Origin: a bacterium SCSIO 12827
GTDB lineage: Bacteria > Pseudomonadota > Alphaproteobacteria > Rhodospirillales > Casp-alpha2
Reading direction: 5' to 3'
DNA length: 64,000 nucleotides
NCBI GenBank assembly: GCA_024397995.1
Contig: CP073746.1
Span: 3,346,001 to 3,410,000 of the forward strand
Shown here: piece after piece, positions 53,479-63,203 of the stretch
Layout: every line of letters starts with the position of its first letter
Numbering within the stretch: position 1 is the first letter of the stretch
The notes under the pieces: generated by a model
The model's input: the letters and a program-made list of their open reading frames with translations, nothing else
Database searches by the model: none
What the model was told of the DNA's origin: nothing
Program-made: the position numbers and the translations under genes

Positions 53479-54933
53479 ATGGCCGCCGAAGATCGCGCCA
53501 GCCCGGATCAATCTCCGGTGGACGTCGCTGACGCCCGCGCCGCATGGGAGTCTCTTCCGGAAGAAGAACGCACGGCCCTGCGCGACCGCGAAGCTGCGCG
53601 CCTGTTCGCCATCGGCTCCGACCATCAACGGAACGGCCGACTGGAAGAAGCGATCCCCGATTACACCCGGGCCCTCGCCCTCAACCCCAATCTGGCCGAA
53701 GCCTACAACAACCTGGGCGTGGTGCTGCGCGCCACGGGCCGACCGGAAGCGGCTGTCGCCTGCTACCGGCGGGCCATCGCGCTGAAGCCGCGCAACGCGA
53801 CATCCCATTCCAACCTGGGCAACGTACTGCGTGACCTGGGCCGGTTCGAGGCCGCGGTGGCCAGCCACCAACAAGCCGTGCACCTGGACCCGAAAAATCC
53901 CGACACCCTGCACAACCTGGGCGTGGCGCTGCGCGACCTTGGCCGCCGTGATCAGTCCCTCGATTGTTTCGAACGCGCCCTCGACCACAACCCCGACCAT
54001 ATCCCAAGCCTGCTCGACCGCGGGCGGTCGCTGCTTTTGGCGGGTGAATATGCCGCCGGCTTCAAGGACCTGGAAGCCCGTTTCCGGATGCGTCGCTTCC
54101 AATTGCGCGGCACCGACACGCCGCGCTGGACCGGGGCCAAGGTCAAAGGCAAGACGGTTCTGGTGCCTTGCGAGGGCACACCGGGCGACATCATCCAGTT
54201 CGCCCGCTACATCCCCATGATCAAGGCCCAGGGTGCCAACGTCGTTCTCGAAGCGCCTGCCGCGCTGGCCGATCTGCTGGCCACCGTGCCCGGCGTCGAC
54301 AAGCTGGTGGTCCAGGGCGCCGCCTTGCCGAAATTCGATCTGCACGCGCCGCTGTTGTCGCTTGCCGCCATCTTCAAGACGACCGCCACCAAGGTGCCGG
54401 CCGCGCCCCCCTACATCACCCCGCCCGACCCCGGGGCCTTTCGCCTGCCGCCGGGCGGCGATTTCCTGAAGGTCGGGATCGCCTGGGAGGATGAGCGGAC
54501 ACCGGCCCACGTCACGCCGACACCGGGTCTGCGCCCGTTCCTCGATCTGGCCGGTCTGGCCGGTGTTACCTTGTTCGGCCTGCAGACGGGACCGGCGGCG
54601 GGGGATTTGAAGGCACAGGGGGCGGGCGCCCTGATCATCGACGTGGCGCGCCGTTCCGGCGGGCTGGCGGGCCTGGCGGCCTATATCGATCAGATGGACG
54701 TGGTGATCGCCGTCGACGGCGCCGTCGCTCATCTGGCCGGTGCGCTGGGCAAGGAAACCTGGCTGATCGCCCCGGCCTCACCCGATTGGCGTTGGGGTAC
54801 TTCGGGTGATACCACGCCCTGGTATCCGACCATGCGCATCCTGCGCACGGAACGGCGGGGCGACTGGTCAGCCTTGCTGGACCAGACCCGGCGTGACCTG
54901 CGGGCCCGGGTGCGGCGCGGCAACGGGGCTTAA
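53479..54933 (+). CDS. TPR protein with a glycosyltransferase-like C-terminal domain
   Basis: 484-aa protein. Residues 40-205 hold about five TPR units (for example NLAEAYNNLGVVLRATGRPE, TLHNLGVALRDLGRRD). The C-terminal half (about 220-470) resembles the ADP-heptosyltransferase/GT41-like domain found after TPRs: VPCEGTPGDIIQFARYIPM and MDVVIAVDGAVAHLAGALGKETWLI. Such proteins occur in surface polysaccharide and flagellin-modification loci. No such locus is here. Acceptor unknown. Confidence 0.78.
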   Translation: MAAEDRASPDQSPVDVADARAAWESLPEEERTALRDREAARLFAIGSDHQRNGRLEEAIPDYTRALALNPNLAEAYNNLGVVLRATGRPEAAVACYRRAIALKPRNATSHSNLGNVLRDLGRFEAAVASHQQAVHLDPKNPDTLHNLGVALRDLGRRDQSLDCFERALDHNPDHIPSLLDRGRSLLLAGEYAAGFKDLEARFRMRRFQLRGTDTPRWTGAKVKGKTVLVPCEGTPGDIIQFARYIPMIKAQGANVVLEAPAALADLLATVPGVDKLVVQGAALPKFDLHAPLLSLAAIFKTTATKVPAAPPYITPPDPGAFRLPPGGDFLKVGIAWEDERTPAHVTPTPGLRPFLDLAGLAGVTLFGLQTGPAAGDLKAQGAGALIIDVARRSGGLAGLAAYIDQMDVVIAVDGAVAHLAGALGKETWLIAPASPDWRWGTSGDTTPWYPTMRILRTERRGDWSALLDQTRRDLRARVRRGNGA

Positions 54934-54941
54934 GTTCGACT

Positions 54942-55790
54942 CTAGAAGCGGTAGCTGTAGCGCAGGCCGATGTTTTCCAGGCCTTCGTTGTAATCACAAA
55001 TCTTGGCATTCGAGATATGGTCGAAGATGGCCGCGATCTTGTGATGTTCGGTCAGTTGCCAGCCAAGCGTGAACGATTCCCGGAACAACAGGTGACAGCC
55101 CAGATCCTTCTTGTCGGCCGCCCCTGAATCCGTTTCTCCGTCATGATAGGCACCGCCGACGCTGACCCCCGCGAACAGCCCCTTCCACAGGTTCCATTCA
55201 TAGCTAAGACCGGCGAACACCTGGCTGGTGTCGCCTTCGGAATTGATGTTAGCGCCGATGTGGGGCTCCGGGCTCCAGATCAGGTCGAGGAATTTCGGCG
55301 AAGCGAAGCGGATTTCGATATGCCCGTCGTAGCCATCTTCCTTGGAGTTGGAGAACGGCCCTTCGTCGTGAATCAGGGCGCCGATGGAAATTTCAGAAAT
55401 GATGCCGCCGAGCGGTTTGCCCCGCGAACTGGCGCGGGCTCCCTGTTCCGTACCGCCGGGCCACAGCGGCCCCGTTTTCGACGACACCCGCGTCATCGGT
55501 TCGGCCTGCGGCTGCGGTGCCGGCGCGGAGGTCGGAATGGGGCGGACCTGAGGTCGGGGCGCCGGACGCGCCGGCATGGGGGCGTAAATCGGCTGGGCTA
55601 CGCGCCCTGCGGCAGGCTGTCCCGGTCGGGCTTGGTCCCACTCTTTGGCCGGACGAGCGGCGAAGGGATGGGCCTTGCCCATCAGAATTCGGATGTCGTA
55701 CCCGGTCGACGCACTATCCGCCTGCGCACCGGAAACAGTCACCATGCAGAGCCCGACGACCCAGCACAATCCCTTGAACTTATTATACAA
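54942..55790 (-). CDS. pagL: PagL-like lipid A 3-O-deacylase
   Basis: 282-aa outer membrane protein. The C-terminal 150 residues are a PagL beta barrel with the catalytic set H258, S260, N261 (HISNAK) and E272; it ends in YRF, an outer-membrane C-terminal signal. Removes the 3-O-acyl chain of lipid A. Between the signal peptide (MVTVSGAQA) and barrel is a 100-residue proline/alanine-rich stretch, unusual for PagL. The start is TTG 55790, with AGGGG at 5 bases; ATG 55745 would split the signal peptide. Confidence 0.85.
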   Translation of the reverse strand: MYNKFKGLCWVVGLCMVTVSGAQADSASTGYDIRILMGKAHPFAARPAKEWDQARPGQPAAGRVAQPIYAPMPARPAPRPQVRPIPTSAPAPQPQAEPMTRVSSKTGPLWPGGTEQGARASSRGKPLGGIISEISIGALIHDEGPFSNSKEDGYDGHIEIRFASPKFLDLIWSPEPHIGANINSEGDTSQVFAGLSYEWNLWKGLFAGVSVGGAYHDGETDSGAADKKDLGCHLLFRESFTLGWQLTEHHKIAAIFDHISNAKICDYNEGLENIGLRYSYRF

Positions 55791-56014
55791 AATAGCCCCT
55801 CACTCGCTCACAGGACGCCGATTTCGACGGTCCCCGTCTCCGGTCATATCCTTAGCATTCAGCCGCGATAAGGAAGCAGATCGGCCTTAAACAAGGGTAA
55901 ACCTTCTTTCTGTTTAATGGACGGGGCGGCAATCGTCCAGCGCCGCCGTCGGCTCCGATCGGATTGGATAACCGGCGAACTGGTGGATAGCGTTTAGCGA
56001 ACAGGCCAAGGTCC

Positions 56015-57928
56015 GTGAACAGCAGGAAACAACAGTTCCGCGACAAGGACATCATCTTCCGCGAGGGGGATCCGGCGACCCGTGCCTTCACCATCATCGC
56101 GGGCAAGGTCGAACTGATGACCGAGGTCGACGGCAAGGAAAAGCATCTGGGAGTTCTGGGCCCGGGCAAAACCCTGGGCGACGCGGATGTCGCGCACGGC
56201 CGCCACAAATCGACGGCGATCGCCGCCGGCATGGTGACGCTGCGCCCGCTCGACCAGCAGGCCCTGGCCCTGGTCAAGGCGCCGGCACAGCAGGCCGGCC
56301 TGCTGGCCCGCTTGCTCGCTCCCCTGGCTGTGCCGGACACCGGGGCACCACGCCGCCGGTTTTCCCTGTTCGGCTGGTTCCGCCAGATCAAGGAAGCAAG
56401 CCAACCCGCCGACCCGACCCGCATCGAGGTCCGCGTTGCGGCCCTGCCTCCCGAAGGCCAAGCCCCGGAAGGCATCAACATTGATAGCGACACCGCGACG
56501 GACCCTGAAATTCTGATTCTCGACGCCTTCGCCGAACTTGAAGGCGTGCGCGCCCGCCCCCTGAAGAAGCCCCTCACTCTCCCTGAGGATACGGAACCCG
56601 AGGACCGCGCGAACCGCCTGCATTGGGCGGCACGCCAAGCCCTGGCGCAGGTCGAGGCGGACATCCTGATCTGCTTCGAATTGGATGCCGCCGGCAAGCG
56701 CCTGACCCTGCGGTTCCTGCCCTTGGGCATCCAGAACGAGGATCCGCCCGGGATGTTCCATGCGGCCCAGGCGCTGGTGCTGCCGGCCCAGCCGGATCCG
56801 GCCCTGTCCGCCTTGGCCACGGCCGTCGCCCTGACGGCGACGATCCCGCTGACCGAGGTCAAGAAGAGCCGTCTTGCCAAAGTCCTGCCCCAGGCCATGG
56901 AACGCGCGGCCCCGGCCATCGAAGCCCTGGGCACGGCCCCCGACATCACGGACCGCGATCGTGCCATCGCCCGGCTGTTTTTCGCCAACCTGCTGACGCT
57001 TCAGTCGGGCCCGGCGGGACAGCTTGAGGGCTACCGCATGGCCGCCGACATCTACGGTCAGGCCATCGCCTTCCTGAAGGATGACAGCGATGCCTTCGAC
57101 CGCGCCGTGGCACAACGCGCGCTCGGCGCGATCCTGCCGACCCTGGCCCCTGAATGGGAAACCCTGGAGATGGCGGCCGACGACGAACATAAGGCGGCCG
57201 GGCCGATGGCCCAGGCGATGGCGCTTCTGGAAGCGGCGGCCGAGCAGTTCACCCGCGACGCATATCCTAAGGAATGGGCGGCGCTACAGAACCGGATGGG
57301 GCAAATCTGTTACCGCATCGACGCCCAGGAAGGCGACCAAGACCTTCTGAAACAGGCCCTGAATCACTATCAGGCCGCCTTGCAGGTCTTCAACCGGATC
57401 GACCATCCCATGCGCTGGGCCGAAGTCATGAACAACATCGGTCAGGCGGCGGCGATTCTGGGTGAGCAGTTGAAATCGGTGGAGCTGTTTGAAAAAGCCA
57501 TCGAAGCCTGTTCCGGCGCCCTGGAAGTCCGCCACAAGCTGGATCATCCGTTGCTGTGGGCAGCGACCCAGAACAACTTGGGTTCGGCCCTGTTCATGCT
57601 GTCCAAGCTGACCCACGATCCGGGTCAGTTGGAAGCCGCCCGCGAAGCCTTTTCCCTGGCCAAGGGCGTGTACGAAGCGCGCGGCGCCCACCGCCTGACC
57701 ATGATCACGGAAAAAAACCTGTCGCGCGTCGAACGCCTGATGGATATCGCCCGGCCCAAGTCGCCGCCGCCCCTGCCTTGGGAGCCCAAGGATTACGCCC
57801 CGCATCTGGCCGAGGCATCGGACCTTGAGGAAGAGGACGACGAGGAAGAGGGCGACATGTCGGTCTATGACGCCCCCAAGGACGACGATGACGACCGCGG
57901 CCTCAAGAGCCGGGCCGCCAGAGGCTGA
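56015..57928 (+). CDS. Cyclic-nucleotide-binding-like and TPR protein with acidic tail
   Basis: 637-aa protein. Residues 1-about 100 match a cNMP-binding fold (DIIFREGDPATRAFTIIAGKVELMT, LGPGKTLGD). A middle part of unknown type (about 120-300) follows. Residues about 330-590 carry helical TPR-like repeats (MRWAEVMNNIGQAAAILG, LLWAATQNNLGSALFML). The C terminus is very acidic (LEEEDDEEEGD, then DDDDD). The cyclic nucleotide site lacks the full RxA phosphate-binding pattern, so ligand binding is uncertain. Start is GTG 56015. I do not recognise a named family. Confidence 0.68.
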   Translation: MNSRKQQFRDKDIIFREGDPATRAFTIIAGKVELMTEVDGKEKHLGVLGPGKTLGDADVAHGRHKSTAIAAGMVTLRPLDQQALALVKAPAQQAGLLARLLAPLAVPDTGAPRRRFSLFGWFRQIKEASQPADPTRIEVRVAALPPEGQAPEGINIDSDTATDPEILILDAFAELEGVRARPLKKPLTLPEDTEPEDRANRLHWAARQALAQVEADILICFELDAAGKRLTLRFLPLGIQNEDPPGMFHAAQALVLPAQPDPALSALATAVALTATIPLTEVKKSRLAKVLPQAMERAAPAIEALGTAPDITDRDRAIARLFFANLLTLQSGPAGQLEGYRMAADIYGQAIAFLKDDSDAFDRAVAQRALGAILPTLAPEWETLEMAADDEHKAAGPMAQAMALLEAAAEQFTRDAYPKEWAALQNRMGQICYRIDAQEGDQDLLKQALNHYQAALQVFNRIDHPMRWAEVMNNIGQAAAILGEQLKSVELFEKAIEACSGALEVRHKLDHPLLWAATQNNLGSALFMLSKLTHDPGQLEAAREAFSLAKGVYEARGAHRLTMITEKNLSRVERLMDIARPKSPPPLPWEPKDYAPHLAEASDLEEEDDEEEGDMSVYDAPKDDDDDRGLKSRAARG

Positions 57929-58045
57929 GCCTCGCCCGGCCTTCAAGGGGACTTGCACCCGGCCGCGAAGATATTACACTTAGGGCTCAGCATCGCGACC
58001 AAGCCATCGAACCGGCGCGATAGCCCAAGGACCGCGGACGGACCC

Positions 58046-58285
58046 ATGACCAGCTTGCGTTCACCCATCGGATCGGAGATCACCTGGCGTCAGCCGGACG
58101 GTGAATTGGTGTCCTGTGAGGAGAAGCTCAAGGTCCTGAACGAGAATCTCGAGGAAATCCGTCAGTACTGCCAGGACGCCTTCGAGGATGCGATCCTCAT
58201 GGGCTGCGACGAGGCCCAGGTTCGCGAGGTCCTGCAGTCCGTCGTCGACGCGATCGAGAACCCCTACAAGGGCCGCGCGTCCTAA
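58046..58285 (+). CDS. Small conserved protein of unknown function
   Basis: 79-aa acidic protein. The C-terminal half NENLEEIRQYCQDAFEDAIL, then MGCDEAQVREVLQ, forms one or two amphipathic helices. I recall related small proteins in other Rhodospirillales. ATG 58046 is used because the family-like part (LRSPIGSEITWRQPDGE) starts there; the frame is open further upstream. Follows the cNMP/TPR gene by 117 bp. Confidence 0.6.
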   Translation: MTSLRSPIGSEITWRQPDGELVSCEEKLKVLNENLEEIRQYCQDAFEDAILMGCDEAQVREVLQSVVDAIENPYKGRAS

Positions 58286-58301
58286 CTTTCCATGATATCG
58301 A

Positions 58302-60062
58302 TCAGTCGGCGCCGATGAAGCGATCGGCGAAGGTGAAGGGATCGGGGCTGGGCTTTCCGAAGTGCCAGCCCTGGCCGTAGTCGATGCCGCAATAGAACAA
58401 CTTGTTGGCCGCATCCTTGTCCTCGACCATTTCCGCGACCGTGTGCACGCCGGCGCTTGAACACATCTTTGCCATCGACGACAGCATGTCGCGGCCCTTG
58501 TCCGAGGCACAGGCCCGGCGCACCACCGGGCCGTCGAACTTGACCACGTCGACGTCGAGGGCGTTGAGGTAATCGAAGCTGGCAGCCCCCGCGCCGAAAT
58601 CATCGAGACAGAACTGGAACCCGCGCGAGCGGATTTCCTGGATCACCTTGTTGAGGGTTTCCAGGTCTTCGGCCTCGGCCGATTCCGTCAATTCGAACAT
58701 CACCCGGCGGTTCATATCGCGGCGGCTTTCGAGAACCTGAATCAGGCGCTGCACAAACTGCGGCTGAGCCAGCGACAGCGACGAAAGATTGACCGCCACC
58801 GGCGGCAGCGGCCCGCGCTTCGCCATATGCCCCAGAATATCCATGACCTGACGGACCACCGCAAAGTCGAAATCGACAATCAGGCCCAGTTGTTCGGCCA
58901 GCGTGATGATCTGGAACGTCGTCTTGGCGCGGGTCTGGTCGCGGAACCGGGACAGGGCCTCAAAATGATGGACCCGGCCCAGGCGTAGATCGCAGATCGG
59001 CATGAACACCAGATCAAAATCGCAGCGTTCCGTCGTTTCCTTGATGTATTTCACGGTTTCCACCGTGTCCTGCATCATGTCGTCGAGCGCGTCGGACAAC
59101 TTCTCGACCGGCAGCCGCGCCTTGCCGGTGCAGAACTGCTGCATGGTATGGACCAGGGCACGGGCGACCTGATCCTCGCTGAGCCCGGCACCGTCGGCAT
59201 CCAGGGTCGAGGAACGGGCACCGAATTCGGCGGCCTTGTCGCCGAGAAGCCGCTGGGCGGCTTCCTCGACCTTCATGTTCACATCCTCGGGGTCGACGTC
59301 ACCACCGTGAACATAGGCAAAGTTCTCGGCATCCAACTGGCCCGCCGTGCTGCCGCCCAGCGAATGGGTTTTCAGGATACTGCCGACAGCGGTCATCAGG
59401 TTGCGCTTCTCGCTGGCGCCCAGGGTTTCGGTCAGGGATTTGACGTTGTCCAGGCGCACGAAAGTCAGCTGCCCTCTGGCGCCCGTGCGATCGTAATCTT
59501 GAATGCGTTCGACCGCGGCGCGGGTGAAGGACTCGCGCTCCAACACGCCCGACCATTCATCCTCGATCAGGTCTTCGGCCGGGACATGGGTCTTGCGCAC
59601 CGGCTCGACCTTCAGCGCCAGGAAATAATGATCCTCGAAATCAGGCATGCGGTAGCCTGAAAACACCACGGGAATGCGTTTGCCGGCGATGCTTTTCAGG
59701 TCGAGGACAACGTCCTCCAGGCGACCGTTGCGGCCGCCGCCCGTCAGCAGATCGCGGGCATAGGTCTTGTGCTCGTCACCGACAAAGTCGAGGAACGACG
59801 ACCCCAACAAGGTTTCCGGCGTAGCGCCCAGCACCGGGGTCACCCCGGCGGCGAAGGCAATGTTGTAGTTGCCGTCCAGTTCAAGAAGCAGGTCCGCGCG
59901 GCAGAAGGCCAAGGCCACGAAGCGTTCGCGGTCGGTCTTGCCCTGAACGCGGGATTTCGCCGCGGGCTTGGCCTTGGCGGCCGCGCCCGATTTCCCCGCC
60001 GTGTCGTCCCTGTCCGCACCGGTCATGGCAGCCCCTGAATGCTTGAGCGCGATCTCGTTCAT
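58302..60062 (-). CDS. PAS-GGDEF(degenerate)-EAL protein, probable c-di-GMP phosphodiesterase
   Basis: 586-aa cytoplasmic protein. PAS domain about 45-160, a GGDEF-like domain (about 175-330) without the GGDEF motif, then EAL (about 345-586). EAL catalytic residues appear intact: FEALSRF, VAVNLSS, FELTESAE, LDDFGAGAAS, VVKFDG, AEMVEDKD, and YGQGWHFGKP. It should hydrolyse c-di-GMP, lowering its level. The degenerate GGDEF may sense GTP. Convergent with the 79-aa gene. Start ATG 60062. Confidence 0.88.
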   Translation of the reverse strand: MNEIALKHSGAAMTGADRDDTAGKSGAAAKAKPAAKSRVQGKTDRERFVALAFCRADLLLELDGNYNIAFAAGVTPVLGATPETLLGSSFLDFVGDEHKTYARDLLTGGGRNGRLEDVVLDLKSIAGKRIPVVFSGYRMPDFEDHYFLALKVEPVRKTHVPAEDLIEDEWSGVLERESFTRAAVERIQDYDRTGARGQLTFVRLDNVKSLTETLGASEKRNLMTAVGSILKTHSLGGSTAGQLDAENFAYVHGGDVDPEDVNMKVEEAAQRLLGDKAAEFGARSSTLDADGAGLSEDQVARALVHTMQQFCTGKARLPVEKLSDALDDMMQDTVETVKYIKETTERCDFDLVFMPICDLRLGRVHHFEALSRFRDQTRAKTTFQIITLAEQLGLIVDFDFAVVRQVMDILGHMAKRGPLPPVAVNLSSLSLAQPQFVQRLIQVLESRRDMNRRVMFELTESAEAEDLETLNKVIQEIRSRGFQFCLDDFGAGAASFDYLNALDVDVVKFDGPVVRRACASDKGRDMLSSMAKMCSSAGVHTVAEMVEDKDAANKLFYCGIDYGQGWHFGKPSPDPFTFADRFIGAD

Positions 60063-60203
60063 GTCGAGCCTACCTTACCCCGTCGCCGGGGTCCACGGGC
60101 CGCCCCCTGGCCGACCTTATGGCGATAGCGTAGGGATGCGGGTTCGCGCCATCTGTGACGGGCGGCACAATTTGAAATTAAAGGAAAATTGGTTGCGCAG
60201 GCG

Positions 60204-61265
60204 TTACGAGCCGGCGGCGTCCTCGACCAGGTCTTTCATGCGTTTGGCGATCGCGTCGTAGCGATAGTCGGAAATCCGGAACACCCAGGGCCCGGTGCGC
60301 GCGCGCAAGCCATCGGCCTCGGCCGTGCCCTCACCGCCGGCAATGTCGAGCGACACCCAATATTCAGCCGTCGGCCCCTTGAGATCACCCTCGGGCAGGT
60401 CGATCAGGGCGGTCACGGTCAGCCCGTCAAAAGTTTCGTAGACGACACGGGTCGCCGTCGCCGGATCGATGGGATGCTTTTCGCGAAGCGCGACGTCCAT
60501 GATCTTGTAATCGTCGATGGCCGACGCGATGCCGTTGACGCTGAACCGGCTTTTTACCTTTTTGCCGTCGGGGACACCGTTCAGAACGAAATCCAAATCC
60601 CCCTGCTGTTCCTTGAAGATGGAAATCTTCTCGCCATCGGCGTGATGAATTTCGACGCGACGGATGCGCTTGGTCTGAATATCGAAGATGTCCGTCTCGA
60701 TCCATTCGGAAATCAGCTTGCCGATTTCGATCGAGCCCTTGGCCAGCCAGGCCTGATCCTTGCCGGGAATGCGGAAATAGGTGCCGCCCGCGGCCGAACC
60801 CTCGAGCGAGCTGCGGGCCTTGCCGAGCACCATATCGACCATCGGCCGCCCGCCCTTGTCGTTGAGACGCAGGCTGATGGCCTTCGAGCCCACGACATCG
60901 GGATCACCCAGATCAAGCCGTGGGAACAATTCCGGGGTCGCGGTCTTGGGCGCCAGATAGGTGAGTTCCGCCACGCGCAGCGCCAGCGCATTCACTTGGC
61001 TTGCCTTCGCCGGGTACATATCGCGGTTGGCAATGCCCCAGTCCCCGGCATCCTTGGCGTTGCGCTTGAAGGTCAGCACCCCGCCTTCGTGGCTTTCGAT
61101 ACGCACCGTGTCGACATCGTTCAGGTTGTCGATCAGGCCGGGCACCACCGGGTCGCCCAGATTGGCATAGACCGCGTCACCAGGCCGGGTGACCACGGCG
61201 GCGGCGGCGGCAACGATGCCCAGCACCGTGGCGACCAGAAGGATCAGGAAATTTTTCGCACTCAT
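60204..61265 (-). CDS. DUF4340 domain protein of the GldG-type ABC cluster
   Basis: 353-aa membrane-anchored periplasmic protein. One N-terminal helix (LILLVATVLGIVAAAAAVV) and DUF4340 strands (DTVRIESHEGGVLTFKRNA, KIMDVALREKHPI). DUF4340 proteins follow GldG-like genes. 11 bp after the GldG stop, last gene of the unit. Role unknown. Confidence 0.85.
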   Translation of the reverse strand: MSAKNFLILLVATVLGIVAAAAAVVTRPGDAVYANLGDPVVPGLIDNLNDVDTVRIESHEGGVLTFKRNAKDAGDWGIANRDMYPAKASQVNALALRVAELTYLAPKTATPELFPRLDLGDPDVVGSKAISLRLNDKGGRPMVDMVLGKARSSLEGSAAGGTYFRIPGKDQAWLAKGSIEIGKLISEWIETDIFDIQTKRIRRVEIHHADGEKISIFKEQQGDLDFVLNGVPDGKKVKSRFSVNGIASAIDDYKIMDVALREKHPIDPATATRVVYETFDGLTVTALIDLPEGDLKGPTAEYWVSLDIAGGEGTAEADGLRARTGPWVFRISDYRYDAIAKRMKDLVEDAAGS

Positions 61266-61276
61266 GCCGGCTCTCC

Positions 61277-63187
61277 CTATTCCGTCACCGGCCGCGCGCG
61301 GGCGCGGCTCAGGCGGCGGGCAACGGCGATGACCAAGGCGGCAAATCCCAGGATCAACGGAATGGCCGCGATGTTGAGGAACTTCAACCAGGCGTCCAGC
61401 GCGTCGATATCCTTGCGCAGCGCATGCTGCACGTTGCGCAGGTCGTGGCGGATATCGATCATCTTGCGGCGGAATTCGGCGATCGCGGTTTTTTCCTCCG
61501 CCGTCAGAATGGCTTCGCTATTGGCGCCTTCGCGGTTGGTCAGGCCCTCGATCCGCTTTTGCGTTTCCTGCAATTCCTTGGCCAGCTTTTCCTGTTCGGC
61601 GCGGAACTTGCGCTCCGCCTCAAGCTGGATTTTCTCAACCATCAGGAACGGACGCTTGGAATCTCCGCGCGAGCGCAGGCCCAGCAACACATCGCCGCCG
61701 GACAGGTTCTCGACCGCATTGATGACGAAGTCGCTGTTGCCCGCATAGGGCACCAGAAGCTGTTCGCCGTTGACGTTGCGAATTTCCGCCCACAGACCTT
61801 CGTGCAGGACATCCGTATCGGCGACGATCACCGCGTTGAGCGGCTTCTGCGCTTCCGCCAGATGGGTCTTGGCCCTCTCTAGGCGGGCCTTTTCGGCATC
61901 CTCGCCCTCACCGATCAAGGGCGGGCCGTCGGGGAATGCCGATTTGACCGGACCGGTCACGCGCGCGGCCATGGTCAGCTTCTTACCCGACGCCTTGAAG
62001 TCGCGGAACAGGGCGACAATGTCGATCCGTCCCTGCAGCTTGGCCACGTCAAGGGCTTCGGAATCCTCCGAGGTGGTGACGAGCGGGCGGAAGGTCGTGG
62101 TCGCGCCTTCGGCCGGCTCGAGTATCCCGGCCGAACCGACGTTGAGGTCGCGGATGTCGGCGACCACCGCGTCGGTGGTGTCCAGGTTGCGCCGGTCGAG
62201 CGTATTCCACGCCACGTAATCAACCTGGGTGATCTGGCCTTCGTGGCGGACATTGACGCGGCGCGCCGATTGCAGGTCGGCGGCAACCTTGTCCTTGATG
62301 AAGGTGACGCCCCAGGATTTCAGAAGCCGATCGATGTCCGACGGGCCTGCCGGTCCCTGGGGACTGGGGGCTTCGGTTTCCGCGTTGGGGTCGATAAAAG
62401 CCAGCACCCGACCGCCGCGCATCACGAACTGGTCGATGGCGTACAGGGTTTCGTCGCTGAGGTTCTTGGGATGAACCAGCATCAGCATGCCGATTTCCGG
62501 CGGCACGGCATTGAATTCGGCCGGCATGGTGCGGACGTCGAACAGTTCGCGGATCTGGCTGATCACGGCCCAGGCCGGCACGGGCCGCTGGCCCATCATG
62601 AAGCCGCCTTCGACCGGCAAACGCGCGACCATGCCGACAACCGGACGGTCCAGGGTCGCCAGCGAATAGACCAGCTTGGTCAAATCGTATTCCAGGAACG
62701 GCTCGCGCTCCGTCGTGAAGTAGGGGATGACGGCCTTGCCGTCGACGGAATTGGTGCCGGCCAGGCCGAAATAGCCGCGGTCACCGGACTGGTCATAGGG
62801 CAGGCCCTGCAGGCCGAAAGTGACGGCCTCGTCCTCGACCTCGGAAAAGGCCTCAGGGTTCTTGACCTCAAGCCGGATCTTGCCGCCCGAAATGTTGACG
62901 TAGCGTTCCAGAAGCTCCCGCACGCGGTTGGCATAGGCCTGATGGCCGGGATAGCGTTCACCCAGCGCCCGGGTGAAATAGAGGCGCAGCGTGATCGGTT
63001 CCGTCAGCGACGTCAGCACCTTGCGCGTGCCGTCGGACAGTGTGTAGAGCCCGCGTTCCGTCAGGTCGACCTGGGCCGAGCGCAGGGACAGATTGACCGC
63101 CAGATTGACGGCAAGGAACAAGACGGCGGCAAGGCCCACGCCGATCACGGCAAGACGGTTGCGGTCTATGGTCTTCAATGCGTTCAT
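61277..63187 (-). CDS. GldG-like ABC auxiliary protein
   Basis: 636-aa protein with one helix at each end (about 13-34 and 600-622). Periplasmic part starts LTERGLYTLSDGTRKVLTSL, the ABC-type uncharacterised transport (GldG) signature. A coiled coil (RKFRAEQEKLAKELQETQKR) precedes the last helix. GldG supports gliding in Bacteroidetes but the family is much wider; gliding is not implied. Lies between permease and DUF4340 genes. Confidence 0.87.
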   Translation of the reverse strand: MNALKTIDRNRLAVIGVGLAAVLFLAVNLAVNLSLRSAQVDLTERGLYTLSDGTRKVLTSLTEPITLRLYFTRALGERYPGHQAYANRVRELLERYVNISGGKIRLEVKNPEAFSEVEDEAVTFGLQGLPYDQSGDRGYFGLAGTNSVDGKAVIPYFTTEREPFLEYDLTKLVYSLATLDRPVVGMVARLPVEGGFMMGQRPVPAWAVISQIRELFDVRTMPAEFNAVPPEIGMLMLVHPKNLSDETLYAIDQFVMRGGRVLAFIDPNAETEAPSPQGPAGPSDIDRLLKSWGVTFIKDKVAADLQSARRVNVRHEGQITQVDYVAWNTLDRRNLDTTDAVVADIRDLNVGSAGILEPAEGATTTFRPLVTTSEDSEALDVAKLQGRIDIVALFRDFKASGKKLTMAARVTGPVKSAFPDGPPLIGEGEDAEKARLERAKTHLAEAQKPLNAVIVADTDVLHEGLWAEIRNVNGEQLLVPYAGNSDFVINAVENLSGGDVLLGLRSRGDSKRPFLMVEKIQLEAERKFRAEQEKLAKELQETQKRIEGLTNREGANSEAILTAEEKTAIAEFRRKMIDIRHDLRNVQHALRKDIDALDAWLKFLNIAAIPLILGFAALVIAVARRLSRARARPVTE

Positions 63188-63203
63188 GGTCGTTCCCGCC
63201 CCC

